From assembly GCF_015546965.1 (NCBI RefSeq), contig NZ_JADMUF010000003.1:57358-121357 (forward strand): DNA of 64,000 bases, given 5' to 3'. The position numbers and the translations under genes are program-made. The notes under the pieces were generated by a model. It worked only from the letters and a program-made list of their open reading frames with translations. It was not told where the DNA came from and did not search any database. Source of the stretch: Collinsella aerofaciens (GTDB lineage: Bacteria; Actinomycetota; Coriobacteriia; Coriobacteriales; Coriobacteriaceae). This document shows positions 1 to 8,783 of this stretch, one piece after another. How positions within the stretch are numbered: the first letter of the stretch is position 1; every line of letters begins with the position of its first letter.

Positions 1-1
1 C

Positions 2-1243
2 TTAGAGGTCCTCGCGCCAGAAGGGCATGCTCATGCAGCGCGGGCCGCCGCGGCCGCGGGAGAGCTCGGCGGAGGGCACGACGAGAAGGTCCAGGCCCTC
101 CTTGTACAGCACGTCGTTGGTGACGGTGTTGCGGGCGTAGACGCAGATCTTGCCGGGCTCGACGCACAGGGTGTTGGAGCCGTCGTTCCACTGCTCGCGG
201 GAGGCCGCGATCGGGTCGCCGCCGCCGCAGGGGATCAGCTTGACCTGGTCGACGCCGGCGGCGTCCTCCAGGACGTGCTCGAGGGTGTCCTCGATCAGGC
301 GGATGTTCACGTCGCCCGGGTTCTTGCCGGCGGTCAGCTCGTAGACGCGCAGGGTGCCCATGATGGCGGGGTGGATCGTGAACTTATCGACGTCGATCTG
401 GGTGAAGACCGTGTCGAGGTGCATGAAGGCGCGCGAGACCGGGATGTCGAAGGCCAGGATGCGCTCGACCTTGGAGTCGGAGTTCCAGAAGATGTTCTGG
501 GCCATGACGTCGATCGCGGCGGCCTGGGTGCGCTGGGAGATGCCGACGGCGAGGGTCTTCTCGTTGATGTTCAGCACGTCGCCGCCCTCGGTGTGGAACT
601 GGCAGTCGCGGCGGAAGTACAGCGAGACGTCCTTGTAGTCGGGGTGGTACTTGAAGATGTACTTGCCGTACAGGGTCTCGCGGTTGCGGGTGACCGAGTA
701 CATGCGGTTGAGGTTGACGCCCTCGCCGACGACCGCGAACGGGTCGCGGGTGAAGTAGAGGTTGGGCATCGGGTCGATGATCAGGTCGGACTCGGACTCG
801 GAGTTGACCAGGGAGTCGAGGGTCGTGGACGCCGTGAGGGGCATGTCGATCTCGGACTTGGTCATGCCGGCCATGGTCTTCTTGACGAACTCGAGGTTGT
901 CCTCGATGGAGTCCAGCTTCTCGCGGACGATCTGCGGCATGTGCTGGCCGCGGATGCCGGCCTCGGCGATGTACTGGTCGGTGAACTCGGCGCGGGCGCC
1001 GGGGACCTGGTCGAACACCTCAGCGACGAGGTTCTCGAGGTAGAGGACCTCCACGCCCTGGTCCCTCAGGATCTGGGCGAAGGTGTCGTGCTCCTGCTGT
1101 GCGACCTCCAGGAACGGGACGTCGTCGAACAGGAGTCGCTCGAGCTCGTCGGGCGGCAGGTTGAGGAGCTCGTCGCCGGGACGGTGCAGGCAGACCTTCC
1201 TGAGCTTGCCGATCTCGGAAGGCACGTGCAGACCTTTCGTCAT
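2..1243 (-). CDS. arcA: Arginine deiminase, copy 1
   Basis: Hydrolyses L-arginine to citrulline and ammonia, the first step of the ADI pathway, in the cytoplasm. The 413-residue product has the family length and motifs: FTRD at 164-167, EGGD at 219-222, the catalytic His in MHLDT (about residue 275) and the catalytic Cys in the C-terminal GGPRCMS motif (C403). The start follows an AGGAGG-like site in the sequence just above position 1243. It is 99.8 percent identical at the DNA level to the copy at 3092-4333 (two differences seen, giving K229 and Q249 here versus Q and P there). No arcB, arcC or arcD lies in the window. The stop codon sits at the window edge, so its downstream neighbour is unknown. 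Confidence 0.97.
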   Translation of the reverse strand: MTKGLHVPSEIGKLRKVCLHRPGDELLNLPPDELERLLFDDVPFLEVAQQEHDTFAQILRDQGVEVLYLENLVAEVFDQVPGARAEFTDQYIAEAGIRGQHMPQIVREKLDSIEDNLEFVKKTMAGMTKSEIDMPLTASTTLDSLVNSESESDLIIDPMPNLYFTRDPFAVVGEGVNLNRMYSVTRNRETLYGKYIFKYHPDYKDVSLYFRRDCQFHTEGGDVLNINEKTLAVGISQRTQAAAIDVMAQNIFWNSDSKVERILAFDIPVSRAFMHLDTVFTQIDVDKFTIHPAIMGTLRVYELTAGKNPGDVNIRLIEDTLEHVLEDAAGVDQVKLIPCGGGDPIAASREQWNDGSNTLCVEPGKICVYARNTVTNDVLYKEGLDLLVVPSAELSRGRGGPRCMSMPFWREDL

Positions 1244-1325
1244 GGCCTCCTACCTTTCTTTCGGGCCCCTGTCAGGGCCGATTCGTTAGCGCCCCTCCGT
1301 GTGAGGCGTTATTGCTGACGACATA

Positions 1326-1371
1326 TTTATATCCAAAATCAGTTCATACTTCCACCTCGCCCCCGAACGGT
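1326..1371 (-). promoter_or_regulatory. arcA copy 1 promoter with conserved upstream block
   Basis: A TATAAA -10 box on the minus strand (1326-1331) lies 83 bases before the arcA start. A 22-base block at 1350-1371 is identical to one upstream of the second arcA at exactly the same distance, although most bases around both have diverged. That pattern suggests a promoter plus a regulator site; the regulator is unknown. Confidence 0.5.
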
Positions 1372-1728
1372 TTTATATGAGGGGTGAACGGCATACACAT
1401 ATACTTCACGCATGGCACACTTTGATTTAATAAAGTGTATTTACGTGCTTAAACGCGTTTTCAATCCAAAAATCAATTGGAACTAAACTTTGTTAAACCA
1501 CCCTCATATTGCATATTTCCAATAAAGCTATGAATAGAATTAGCGATTCATACTGCGTCTCAACCATTTTCATTTTTATTCAGAAAAAAGTTTGTCCTAT
1601 TCATTTCTGGTAAACAAATTACCGTTTACCAGACGCTTGATACCGTTCACCGGAAGCTCAGTATAAGGCCCAGCGGATACCGGCTCGCTTTACGGCCCCA
1701 TTTGTAACAACTTGACTTCTCGGTATAG
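1372..1728. other. AT-rich gene-free region upstream of arcA copy 1
   Basis: No coding sequence is supported here. The stretch holds a perfect 9-base inverted repeat CTGGTAAAC/GTTTACCAG at 1607-1632 with an 8-base spacer, which could be an operator, and copies of a GTGAACGG / CCGTTCAC motif at about 1384 and 1641 that also recurs upstream of the other arcA gene. The remainder is AT-rich upstream sequence. Confidence 0.4.
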
Positions 1729-1770
1729 AAAAACGGACCCGCTTCCCCTAGGGAAACGGATCCGTTTTCG
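1729..1770 (-). terminator. Terminator after aminotransferase
   Basis: An inverted repeat of about 18 bases (1730-1747 with 1751-1768) is followed on the minus strand by a run of five T. It lies 50 bases beyond the stop of the aminotransferase gene. Confidence 0.85.
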
Positions 1771-1817
1771 ATTATCTTCGGCCAATTTGGATAAGGCCCT
1801 CGAAGATCATCGGAATC

Positions 1818-2942
1818 CTAGCGATCAAACTCCGCCAGTACCTCGCCCAAAAGCCTCAGGCCCTCACGAAGAACGCCCTCGCTCGCGCAGTAACCTAGGC
1901 GCGCGCCGCAGGGAAGCTCAAAACGGCTACCGGGAACCAACAGCACTCCCCTCTCGGCCAGCAGGCGCTTGCAGAACTCCTCGTCATTCTCGGGAATGTC
2001 CAGCTGGATAAACGAGGTGGACACACCCTGCGGGGCCGTCCAGGAGACACGATGCTGCGTGTCGATCCAAGCCTGCGCGATATCGCGGTTGCCAAACACG
2101 ATCTTGCGGTTGCGCTCGAGAATCTTGTCCTTGTGCTTGAGCACATAGGTCGCCAGGGCGTCGTTGAACACGCCGCCGCAAATCATGGTGTAGTCGCGGT
2201 AGGTGCGAATGCGGTTGGATACCTCTTCGTCTGCCACAACCCAGCCCACGCGGGCCGCAGGCGTCGAATAGGTCTTGGACACCGAGTTGGTGACGATGGC
2301 CTTCTCGTACACATCGGCCATCGACAAAAAGTCCTCGGTGTTCTCAAGCGGCAGGTACACCTCGTCGCACAGCACATAGGCGCCAACCGAGCGGGCGATC
2401 TCGGCAATCTGGCCGAGCGTATCGGCATCAAGCACCGTTCCGATGGGGTTCGATGCGTTATTGATGCAGATGAGCTTGGTGTTGGGGCGCACCAAGCGCT
2501 TGAGTTCCTCGATATCGGGCTTCCAGCCGAGTTCCTCGCGAAGCTCCCAATACTCGACCTCGGCGCCGAGCGTACGCGGGATCTCATAGAGCGGCGCATA
2601 GGTGGGCCACTCGGCGATAACGTGGTCGCCGGGCTCGACTACGGCCATGATGGCGTTGAGGTTCGCGCCCGTGCAGCCATTGGTCTGCAGAATGTGATCG
2701 GGATTGACCTCGCGACGATACAGCTTGGCAACCTCGGCCTTAAACTCAGGCGAACCCTCGATCCAGCCGTAGTTCATCTTCTCGCGATCCAGGCGCTCAT
2801 AGAACGTGGCGCCGTCCTGCTCGTCGAGCGCGCGCAGCTCGCCCATGGTAAGCGACGAAATCGTCGACTGGGCGATATCCCACGTGGCGCTCTTCTCCCA
2901 AACGTTAAGCCACTCCTCGACGCCGATTGTCTTGATATCCAT
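1818..2942 (-). CDS. PLP-dependent class I/II aminotransferase
   Basis: A 374-residue fold-type I aminotransferase. The PLP-binding signature is visible: NASNP at 163-167, the CDEVY aspartate near 193, the Schiff-base lysine in SVSKTYS (K223) and the downstream ARVGW arginine. The start was placed at 2942 because AAGGAG sits seven bases upstream; a longer frame to 2996 adds 18 residues without a site. It lies between the two arcA copies and points the same way, with a terminator on each side, so it is probably its own unit. Its substrate is not evident; position between arginine deiminases suggests amino-acid catabolism but this is inference only. Confidence 0.9.
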   Translation of the reverse strand: MDIKTIGVEEWLNVWEKSATWDIAQSTISSLTMGELRALDEQDGATFYERLDREKMNYGWIEGSPEFKAEVAKLYRREVNPDHILQTNGCTGANLNAIMAVVEPGDHVIAEWPTYAPLYEIPRTLGAEVEYWELREELGWKPDIEELKRLVRPNTKLICINNASNPIGTVLDADTLGQIAEIARSVGAYVLCDEVYLPLENTEDFLSMADVYEKAIVTNSVSKTYSTPAARVGWVVADEEVSNRIRTYRDYTMICGGVFNDALATYVLKHKDKILERNRKIVFGNRDIAQAWIDTQHRVSWTAPQGVSTSFIQLDIPENDEEFCKRLLAERGVLLVPGSRFELPCGARLGYCASEGVLREGLRLLGEVLAEFDR

Positions 2943-2998
2943 GGCCAAGCTCCTTACAAAAGCAGTCATCCATTCGTGTTGACGTTCCTCATACAAGA

Positions 2999-3030
2999 TT
3001 GGGGCGGTGCGAAAACCCGCACCGCCCCAA
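2999..3030 (-). terminator. Terminator after arcA copy 2
   Basis: An 11-base perfect GC-rich stem (3001-3011 with 3018-3028) with a six-base loop lies about 60 bases beyond the stop of arcA copy 2 on the minus strand. The T-run is weak. Confidence 0.65.
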
Positions 3031-3091
3031 TGGGAGACATCTAATGGCAGCTAGATGTATGTATTATGACCTGTACGGGTCCTTGAAGACC

Positions 3092-4333
3092 TTAGAGGTC
3101 CTCGCGCCAGAAGGGCATGCTCATGCAGCGCGGGCCGCCGCGGCCGCGGGAGAGCTCGGCGGAGGGCACGACGAGAAGGTCCAGGCCCTCCTTGTACAGC
3201 ACGTCGTTGGTGACGGTGTTGCGGGCGTAGACGCAGATCTTGCCGGGCTCGACGCACAGGGTGTTGGAGCCGTCGTTCCACTGCTCGCGGGAGGCCGCGA
3301 TCGGGTCGCCGCCGCCGCAGGGGATCAGCTTGACCTGGTCGACGCCGGCGGCGTCCTCCAGGACGTGCTCGAGGGTGTCCTCGATCAGGCGGATGTTCAC
3401 GTCGCCCGGGTTCTTGCCGGCGGTCAGCTCGTAGACGCGCAGGGTGCCCATGATGGCGGGGTGGATCGTGAACTTATCGACGTCGATCTGGGTGAAGACC
3501 GTGTCGAGGTGCATGAAGGCGCGCGAGACCGGGATGTCGAAGGCCAGGATGCGCTCGACCTTGGAGTCGGAGTTCCAGAAGATGTTCGGGGCCATGACGT
3601 CGATCGCGGCGGCCTGGGTGCGCTGGGAGATGCCGACGGCGAGGGTCTGCTCGTTGATGTTCAGCACGTCGCCGCCCTCGGTGTGGAACTGGCAGTCGCG
3701 GCGGAAGTACAGCGAGACGTCCTTGTAGTCGGGGTGGTACTTGAAGATGTACTTGCCGTACAGGGTCTCGCGGTTGCGGGTGACCGAGTACATGCGGTTG
3801 AGGTTGACGCCCTCGCCGACGACCGCGAACGGGTCGCGGGTGAAGTAGAGGTTGGGCATCGGGTCGATGATCAGGTCGGACTCGGACTCGGAGTTGACCA
3901 GGGAGTCGAGGGTCGTGGACGCCGTGAGGGGCATGTCGATCTCGGACTTGGTCATGCCGGCCATGGTCTTCTTGACGAACTCGAGGTTGTCCTCGATGGA
4001 GTCCAGCTTCTCGCGGACGATCTGCGGCATGTGCTGGCCGCGGATGCCGGCCTCGGCGATGTACTGGTCGGTGAACTCGGCGCGGGCGCCGGGGACCTGG
4101 TCGAACACCTCAGCGACGAGGTTCTCGAGGTAGAGGACCTCCACGCCCTGGTCCCTCAGGATCTGGGCGAAGGTGTCGTGCTCCTGCTGTGCGACCTCCA
4201 GGAACGGGACGTCGTCGAACAGGAGTCGCTCGAGCTCGTCGGGCGGCAGGTTGAGGAGCTCGTCGCCGGGACGGTGCAGGCAGACCTTCCTGAGCTTGCC
4301 GATCTCGGAAGGCACGTGCAGACCTTTCGTCAT
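3092..4333 (-). CDS. arcA: Arginine deiminase, copy 2
   Basis: A second complete 413-residue arginine deiminase with the same motifs as the copy at 2-1243 (FTRD, EGGD, MHLDT, terminal GGPRCMS Cys). The two coding sequences align without gaps at an offset of 3090 bases and differ at two positions, 3588 and 3649, both changing the protein (Q249P and K229Q). Near-identity runs about 24 bases past the start codon and then breaks down, while the -10 box and one upstream block remain conserved. This points to duplication followed by gene conversion, with separately evolving control regions. Neither substituted residue is a catalytic one as far as can be judged from the motifs. Confidence 0.97.
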   Translation of the reverse strand: MTKGLHVPSEIGKLRKVCLHRPGDELLNLPPDELERLLFDDVPFLEVAQQEHDTFAQILRDQGVEVLYLENLVAEVFDQVPGARAEFTDQYIAEAGIRGQHMPQIVREKLDSIEDNLEFVKKTMAGMTKSEIDMPLTASTTLDSLVNSESESDLIIDPMPNLYFTRDPFAVVGEGVNLNRMYSVTRNRETLYGKYIFKYHPDYKDVSLYFRRDCQFHTEGGDVLNINEQTLAVGISQRTQAAAIDVMAPNIFWNSDSKVERILAFDIPVSRAFMHLDTVFTQIDVDKFTIHPAIMGTLRVYELTAGKNPGDVNIRLIEDTLEHVLEDAAGVDQVKLIPCGGGDPIAASREQWNDGSNTLCVEPGKICVYARNTVTNDVLYKEGLDLLVVPSAELSRGRGGPRCMSMPFWREDL

Positions 4334-4415
4334 GGCCTCCTACCTTTCTTTCGGGCCTTACTGGCCGAATGTATCAGCGCCCCTCCGTATGGGACGCTGC
4401 TTGCTGACAGCTCTA

Positions 4416-4461
4416 GTTATATCCAAAAACCACCTGCAATTCCACCTCGCCCCCGAACGGT
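4416..4461 (-). promoter_or_regulatory. arcA copy 2 promoter with conserved upstream block
   Basis: A TATAAC -10 box on the minus strand (4416-4421) and the same 22-base block (4440-4461) found upstream of arcA copy 1, at the same spacing. A further GATGAACGGTATATC stretch follows at about 4472. Confidence 0.5.
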
Positions 4462-4884
4462 CAGCAAAGTGCGATGAACGGTATATCGCATATGATTCCC
4501 CCATGATGCACTTCGGTTCTCTAAAGCAGGTTTTCAAAGGTAAATGTTCTTTTTTCTAAGGAATTAAGCTAGATTGCACAAATATTTTCATGTTTAGGAA
4601 TTGCATAGCTAAAACGGTTTTCTGCATATATATGTCGTTTGTCCATGATTCAATTTGGATTCGATTATATTCAGCTCGCAATCATTCTTATTCATACATC
4701 TTCACCAGTTGAGTATGGATATAGATTGTTTCCAAACGAGTTGGGCAGTTAGTTGCATGCCTTGGCAGCGTAAGAAGTAGGTAAAGATACCGTTCGCGCG
4801 ATGCGTCCGTGCCACAGGTCGACTAAATTGAGACAATAGTGATTAGTGTTAGGCTACCGTCCCTTGTGGGGACTGAACGGACAG
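4462..4884. other. AT-rich divergent intergenic region, arcA-ppk
   Basis: No gene is supported. This is AT-rich sequence between divergent arcA copy 2 and the polyphosphate kinase gene and should hold the ppk promoter. A GATACCGTTCGCG stretch at about 4787 resembles motifs near both arcA promoters. No clear -35/-10 pair for ppk could be chosen. Confidence 0.3.
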
Positions 4885-7263
4885 ATGCATATGCCGAGCA
4901 AAATCGAAAAGAAGCAAGCCGCCGCAAAGCTGCGCAAGCCGCCGCGTGATTTTTCATATACGCAAAACCGAGAGCTTAGCTGGCTGCGCTTTGACAACCG
5001 TGTGCTTGACGAAGCCTTCGACGAGACCGTTCCGCTGTTCGAGCGTCTAAAGTTCGTGTCGATTTTCGAGTCTAACCTCGACGAGTTTCTCATGGTGCGC
5101 GTGGGCGGCCTGTCCGATCTGGCAGAGCTCAAAAAACAGCCTGTCGACAACAAGAGCAATATGACCGCCTCCGAACAGGTCGATGCTGTCATGGCCGAAA
5201 TGCCCGGGCTCCTTACCCGTTGGGAGTCCATCTTTAAGAGCATCGAGGGCAAGCTCGACACCTTGGGCGTTCACCGCGCCCGCATCGATTCGCTTACGCC
5301 CGAGGAGCGCACCTTCGTAACCCGCTACTTCCAGGCCTACGTGTCGCCGGTCATCTCGCCGCTGGTCATCGATCCGCGCCACCCCTTCCCCAACCTGCGC
5401 AACGGCGCGCTCTATCTGGCCTGTGGTCTGGACGGCGCCACCGACGAGGAGAGCCTGCTGGGCCTTATCGAGATCCCCGCCTCGATGAACCGCGTGGTCG
5501 AGATTCCCTCGCCCACCGGCACCTACTCCTACATCTTGCTCGAGGACGTCATCCTCGCCTGCCTGGACAGCTGCTTTGGCTCCTATAGGCCGCTGGATCG
5601 TGCACTGATCCGCGTCACCCGCAACGCCGACATCGATCCAGACGGCGAGGGCGTCGAAGAGGAAGAGGACTACCGCCAGCACATGAAGCGCATCCTCAAG
5701 AAGCGCCTGCGTCTGCAGCCGGTAGTGCTCGCGGTCTCGGGGTCGCTCGAGAAGGCGACGCTCAAGACCATCCGCAAGGCGCTCGAGCTTTCGCGCCGCT
5801 CGGTCTTTACCTGCGATATCCCGCTCGACCTAGGCTACGTCTTTGGCATTGAGGGCAAGATTCCCGAGCACCTGCGCAACGAGCTGCTCTTTACGCCGTT
5901 TAGGCCGCAGCCCAATCCCAACATCGACATGACCCGCTCCATCCGCGAGCAGGTGCTGCAGCACGACAAGCTGCTCTTTTATCCCTACGAGGCCATGAAC
6001 CCGTTCTTGGACCTGGTGCACGAGGCCGCCTATGACCCCGAGTGCATCTCGCTGCGCATCACGCTCTACCGCGTGGCAAAGCAGAGCCGTCTGTGCGAGT
6101 CGTTGATCGATGCTGCCGAGAACGGCAAAGAGGTCACGGTGCTCATGGAGCTCCGTGCCCGCTTTGACGAGCAAAACAACATCGAGTGGGCCGAGCGCCT
6201 GGAAGAGGCCGGCTGCACCGTCATCTACGGCTCCGAGGGCTTTAAGTGCCACTCCAAGATCTGCCAGCTCACCTATCGCGAGGGCATGGCGCTAACGCGC
6301 CTGACGTTGCTGGGCACCGGCAACTTTAACGAGAAGACGGCCAAACTCTACAGCGACTTTATGCTCATGACCGCCCACCCCGGCATCGGCGAGGACGCCA
6401 ACCTGTTCTTCCGCAACCTGTCGCTGGGCAATCTGCGCGGCGATTACCGCTTCCTGGGCGTGGCGCCCGTAGGCCTCAAGCCGCTCATCATGCGCGGTCT
6501 GGATCGCGAGATTCAGCGCGCTCTCGCTGGCGAGCCCGCCCGCGTGTTCTTTAAACTCAACTCGCTTACCGACCGCGAGGTCATCGACAAGATCGCCGAG
6601 GCATCGTGCGCTGGAGTCCGCGTGGACATGATCATCCGAGGCATCTCGTGCCTCAAGCCCGGTGTTCCGGGCAAGACCGAGAACGTGCATGTCCGCTCCA
6701 TCGTCGGACGCTTTTTGGAGCACGCCCGTGTTTACGCTTTTGGCGTGGACTCGGACATGATTTACCTGAGCTCGGCAGACATGATGACACGCAACACCGA
6801 GCACCGCGTGGAGATCGCCTTCCCCGTGCTCGACCCCACCTGCCGCGCCCTGGTACACGAGTACATGGGCATGCAGCTGCGGGACAACGTGAAGGCCCGC
6901 AGCCTCACGAGCGACGGCACCTGGGTCCCCGTGGAGCGTGCAGAGGGTGAGAAACCCTTCAACTCGCAGGAAGCCCTGCTGGAGCGTGCCTATCGCAACG
7001 CCGAGGCCGCGCCCGAGCCCGAGCCGCAGCCGATAGCACCCAAGGTCCAAGAGGTCCAGGCGACCGTCATTGAGCCCGAGCCTGCACCTGAGCCTCAGCC
7101 CGAGCCGCAGGTCGCCAAGCCCTCGTCCGAGACGAGCGCCCGTCGCGAGAAGCCCGCTGGCAAGACCAAGGCCATCGAGCGCCATCGCCCCGGTCGCGTG
7201 CGCATGGGTCTGGGCCTGATTGGCTTAGGCCTAAAGACGCTCATTACCGGCAAGACCAAATAG
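4885..7263 (+). CDS. ppk: Polyphosphate kinase 1
   Basis: Reversibly transfers the ATP gamma-phosphate to long-chain polyphosphate. The start of the mature fold is clear (YTQNRELSWLRFDNRVL), followed by the LDEFLMVRVGG region and the two histidine-bearing phosphotransfer motifs, FKCHSKICQL and LEHARVYAF, so all four Ppk1 domains appear present. The exact start is uncertain: ATG at 4885 or 4891 fits better than a GTG at 4846, but none has a strong ribosome site. The last 90 or so residues are unlike the family: a Pro/Glu/Gln-rich stretch followed by a basic patch and a short hydrophobic, glycine-rich end. It is followed by a terminator and stands alone. Confidence 0.95.
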   Translation: MHMPSKIEKKQAAAKLRKPPRDFSYTQNRELSWLRFDNRVLDEAFDETVPLFERLKFVSIFESNLDEFLMVRVGGLSDLAELKKQPVDNKSNMTASEQVDAVMAEMPGLLTRWESIFKSIEGKLDTLGVHRARIDSLTPEERTFVTRYFQAYVSPVISPLVIDPRHPFPNLRNGALYLACGLDGATDEESLLGLIEIPASMNRVVEIPSPTGTYSYILLEDVILACLDSCFGSYRPLDRALIRVTRNADIDPDGEGVEEEEDYRQHMKRILKKRLRLQPVVLAVSGSLEKATLKTIRKALELSRRSVFTCDIPLDLGYVFGIEGKIPEHLRNELLFTPFRPQPNPNIDMTRSIREQVLQHDKLLFYPYEAMNPFLDLVHEAAYDPECISLRITLYRVAKQSRLCESLIDAAENGKEVTVLMELRARFDEQNNIEWAERLEEAGCTVIYGSEGFKCHSKICQLTYREGMALTRLTLLGTGNFNEKTAKLYSDFMLMTAHPGIGEDANLFFRNLSLGNLRGDYRFLGVAPVGLKPLIMRGLDREIQRALAGEPARVFFKLNSLTDREVIDKIAEASCAGVRVDMIIRGISCLKPGVPGKTENVHVRSIVGRFLEHARVYAFGVDSDMIYLSSADMMTRNTEHRVEIAFPVLDPTCRALVHEYMGMQLRDNVKARSLTSDGTWVPVERAEGEKPFNSQEALLERAYRNAEAAPEPEPQPIAPKVQEVQATVIEPEPAPEPQPEPQVAKPSSETSARREKPAGKTKAIERHRPGRVRMGLGLIGLGLKTLITGKTK

Positions 7264-7272
7264 ACGTTTGTA

Positions 7273-7318
7273 GAAGCGCCCCGTATTTGAGGAAAGCCTC
7301 GGATGCGGGGCGCTTTTC
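7273..7318 (+). terminator. Terminator after ppk
   Basis: A long GC-rich inverted repeat (7274-7292 with 7297-7315) followed by TTTT, ten bases beyond the ppk stop codon. Confidence 0.85.
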
Positions 7319-7363
7319 CCTGCTACCATGGTGCGGACAACAACGCGAATGACAGGCAGGAAT

Positions 7364-8677
7364 ATGAAGCTCACCATAGAATCGATGACGTACGGCGCCG
7401 ACGGGCTGGCGCACGCCGACAACGGCAAGGCCGTTTTTGTGCAGGGCGCCGTGGCGGGTGACACCGTCGAGGCCGAGATCGTGCAGGACGGCAAGTCGTT
7501 TATGCGCGCCCGCACCACCGAGATTCTGGAGCCGAGCCCCGACCGCATCCAGCCTCCCTGCCCCTTCGTGGGTATTTGCGGCGGCTGCTCGTGGGGCAAT
7601 CTCTCGCGCACCGCGCAGCTTGCCGCCAAGGAGCAAAACCTGCGCTCCACGCTCGAGCGCATCGGCAAGTTCAGCCCCAATCAGGTCGATGAGCTGGTGC
7701 AGCCCATCCGCCGCACCAAGGACGACTGGGGCTACCGCAATAAAATCGAGCTCGAACCGACCGTCGTCAACGGTCGCGTTCGCCTTGGCATGCACGGCGT
7801 CGATCCCAGCAAGATCGTGACTGTTGATTCGTGCCCGCTGTTCGACAAACGCTTCCCTAAGGCACTCAAATCTGTCGTCGGCGCACTCAACTATCTGAGC
7901 GGTAGCCACGACTTAGGCCTTGAGCGCGTGGGCATTCGCGCCTCGCGCCGCACCAAGGCGCTCGAGGTCGCACTCTGGACGCCCACGGGCTCTTTCCCAC
8001 GCTCGCAGGTCTCGCGCGTACTGGCAGACGCCGCTCATCCCACGAGCATCGTGCGCGTGATGAGCAAGGGCGAGAAGAAGGCCCGCCGCGTCTCCAAGGT
8101 CGAGATGCTCGCCGGCGAGGGCTCGTGGACCGAGAATATCGCCGAGGGCCAAATGCGCCTTTCGGCCCCGTCGTTCTTCCAGGTCAACACCAAGGGTGCC
8201 GAGATTCTGATCGAACTTGTCATGGACGCGCTCGACCCTCAGGAAGACGAACTGGCTGTGGACCTATACTGCGGCGCCGGCACCTTTACCCTGCCGCTCG
8301 CCCGCCGCTGCGATTTTGTCGCCGCCGTTGAGGCCTATGGCCCTGCCGTGCGCGACCTGCGCCGTAACCTGGAGATCAACAAGCTTGATAATGTCGACGT
8401 CATTGGCGGCGACGCCGTGCGCGAGTTCCCCGATCAGGATGCCGACGTTTTAGTGGTCGACCCGCCGCGCGCGGGCTTGGCACCCGAGGCCGTCGACCTC
8501 ATCGCCAGCACAAGCGCCCGCGATGTCGCCTACGTGAGCTGCGACCCGGCCACCCTGGCGCGCGATCTCAAACGCTTTGTCGAGGAGGGCACCTTCTCCC
8601 CCGTCAAGATCACGCCAGTCGACCTGTTCCCGCAAACCTTCCACTGCGAAACCGTCGTCCACCTCAAGCGCAACTAG
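7364..8677 (+). CDS. 23S rRNA (uracil-5-)-methyltransferase, RumA/RlmD type
   Basis: A 437-residue SAM-dependent RNA m5U methyltransferase of the TrmA/RumA family. An N-terminal TRAM-like beta region is followed by a cysteine cluster (CPFVGICGGCSWG, later CPLF) expected to bind a 4Fe-4S centre, the SAM motif DLYCGAGTFTLPLA, VDPPRAGL, and the catalytic cysteine in YVSCDPATLARDL. The start at 7364 has AGGCAGGA upstream. By family the target is a 23S rRNA uridine, but the family also contains tRNA enzymes, so the exact position is not assigned. Confidence 0.93.
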   Translation: MKLTIESMTYGADGLAHADNGKAVFVQGAVAGDTVEAEIVQDGKSFMRARTTEILEPSPDRIQPPCPFVGICGGCSWGNLSRTAQLAAKEQNLRSTLERIGKFSPNQVDELVQPIRRTKDDWGYRNKIELEPTVVNGRVRLGMHGVDPSKIVTVDSCPLFDKRFPKALKSVVGALNYLSGSHDLGLERVGIRASRRTKALEVALWTPTGSFPRSQVSRVLADAAHPTSIVRVMSKGEKKARRVSKVEMLAGEGSWTENIAEGQMRLSAPSFFQVNTKGAEILIELVMDALDPQEDELAVDLYCGAGTFTLPLARRCDFVAAVEAYGPAVRDLRRNLEINKLDNVDVIGGDAVREFPDQDADVLVVDPPRAGLAPEAVDLIASTSARDVAYVSCDPATLARDLKRFVEEGTFSPVKITPVDLFPQTFHCETVVHLKRN

Positions 8678-8783
8678 CGCCCTATCATTGCTCAGAAAAA
8701 TCATTCGGCGATTGAGCGTGGCAAATCGGCGCCTTCGGGGTATAAGACGGCTAATTGTATGCCGCCTTACGAAAGGAATCCTC

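Noticed and set aside
275-1318. Long plus-strand open frames over both arcA genes
   Set aside because: Antisense shadows of conserved arginine deiminase; repetitive Val/Gly/Leu/Asp composition is typical of such shadows.
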